Source: Methylacidiphilaceae bacterium UBA1321 (GTDB lineage: Bacteria > Verrucomicrobiota > Verrucomicrobiia > Methylacidiphilales > UBA1321). From it: a stretch of 6,890 nucleotides of DNA. Location of the stretch: contig DBTH01000137.1 of NCBI GenBank assembly GCA_002306945.1, positions 1 to 6,890 of the forward strand, written 5' to 3'. The notes under the pieces are model-generated. The model did not search any database and was not told where the DNA came from. It saw nothing but the letters and a program-made list of their open reading frames with translations. The position numbers and the translations under genes are program-made. Of this stretch, positions 6,676 to 6,890 are shown piece by piece (position 1 is the first letter of the stretch; each line of letters begins with the position of its first letter).

Positions 6676-6753
6676 AAAGGATCAGGATTAGCGCATTTTC
6701 ACCAGAGTTTCCAGCAGTCTTTCCATGAAAGAAAGTACTGGTTCCGGTAACGC

Positions 6754-6783
6754 TTTATATTTCGGTAAATTCGTGAGTGTAAG
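6754..6783 (-). promoter_or_regulatory. Possible sigma70-type promoter for dedA
   Basis: On the minus strand, CTTACA (6783-6778; four of six to TTGACA) and TATAAA (6759-6754; five of six to TATAAT) are separated by 18 bp. Transcription would start about 70 nt upstream of the dedA ATG. It is the best promoter-like match in this 215-bp region but is unproven. Confidence 0.3.
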
Positions 6784-6853
6784 AGTGGGGGCGCTGTCTT
6801 GATTTGGCGGGCGGGGGATTCACACGTGTTAAGCACGGGAGGGTTGAAGTGGG

Positions 6854-6870
6854 CCGGGGGCGGTCCCCGG
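6854..6870. other. GC-rich hairpin CCGGGG/CCCCGG
   Basis: CCGGGG (6854-6859) and CCCCGG (6865-6870) form a perfect 6-bp stem with a 5-nt loop. No T-run follows on either strand, so it is not a standard intrinsic terminator. It may be a transcription-end structure for a gene beyond the right edge, or incidental in a G-rich tract. Confidence 0.25.
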
Positions 6871-6890
6871 GCGGGGTGGATCCATCGGGT

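Larger units (their letters stand above)
6676..6890. other. Upstream region of dedA, no gene seen
   Basis: No reading frame here looks like a real gene. A 25-codon plus-strand frame starting at 6725 has no Shine-Dalgarno and no recognisable product. The part nearest dedA is of ordinary composition and holds a possible minus-strand promoter; the part from about 6785 to the right edge is strongly G-rich on the plus strand and ends in a hairpin. It may be the flank of a gene beyond the window. Confidence 0.4.

Noticed and set aside
6725..6802. Small plus-strand frame of 25 codons upstream of dedA
   Set aside because: It has no Shine-Dalgarno, no recognisable motif, and overlaps the likely dedA promoter on the other strand.

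Overview
The window reads as an ordinary chromosomal segment of a moderately GC-rich bacterium. The gene content suggests Verrucomicrobiota (Opitutae-like): a Trp/Tyr-rich DUF6600-type exported protein, a UxaE-family protein, an archaeal/eukaryotic-type ProS, and mostly weak or absent Shine-Dalgarno sites. This placement is inference from protein style, not from a marker gene.

Layout: (1) positions 1-874, minus strand: the 5' part of a secreted DUF6600-like protein that runs off the left edge. (2) 875-1054: divergent intergenic region. (3) 1055-2968, plus strand: a tagaturonate epimerase (UxaE)-family protein; an upstream ATG at 929 is possible but less likely. (4) 2969-3202: convergent intergenic region with two small tandem-repeat tracts. 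(5) 3203-6675, minus strand: three genes in the order dedA-like membrane protein, proS (prolyl-tRNA synthetase), and a GH28/pectate-lyase-like beta-helix protein. proS and the beta-helix gene are only 14 nt apart and probably co-transcribed; dedA lies 96 nt upstream of proS. (6) 6676-6890: non-coding upstream region of dedA with a possible promoter and a GC-rich hairpin.

Functionally, the two central genes share a possible pectin/uronate theme. UxaE-type enzymes interconvert D-tagaturonate and D-fructuronate, and GH28-like beta-helix proteins act on galacturonan-type polymers. However, they are convergent rather than one operon, the beta-helix protein has no signal peptide, and its partner in the transcript is a housekeeping tRNA synthetase, so a joint pathway is only a hypothesis. 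The other genes are housekeeping (proS), membrane homeostasis (DedA) and cell-surface (DUF6600) functions. I see no mobile element, CRISPR array, tRNA or rRNA, and no convincing new defence or regulatory system.
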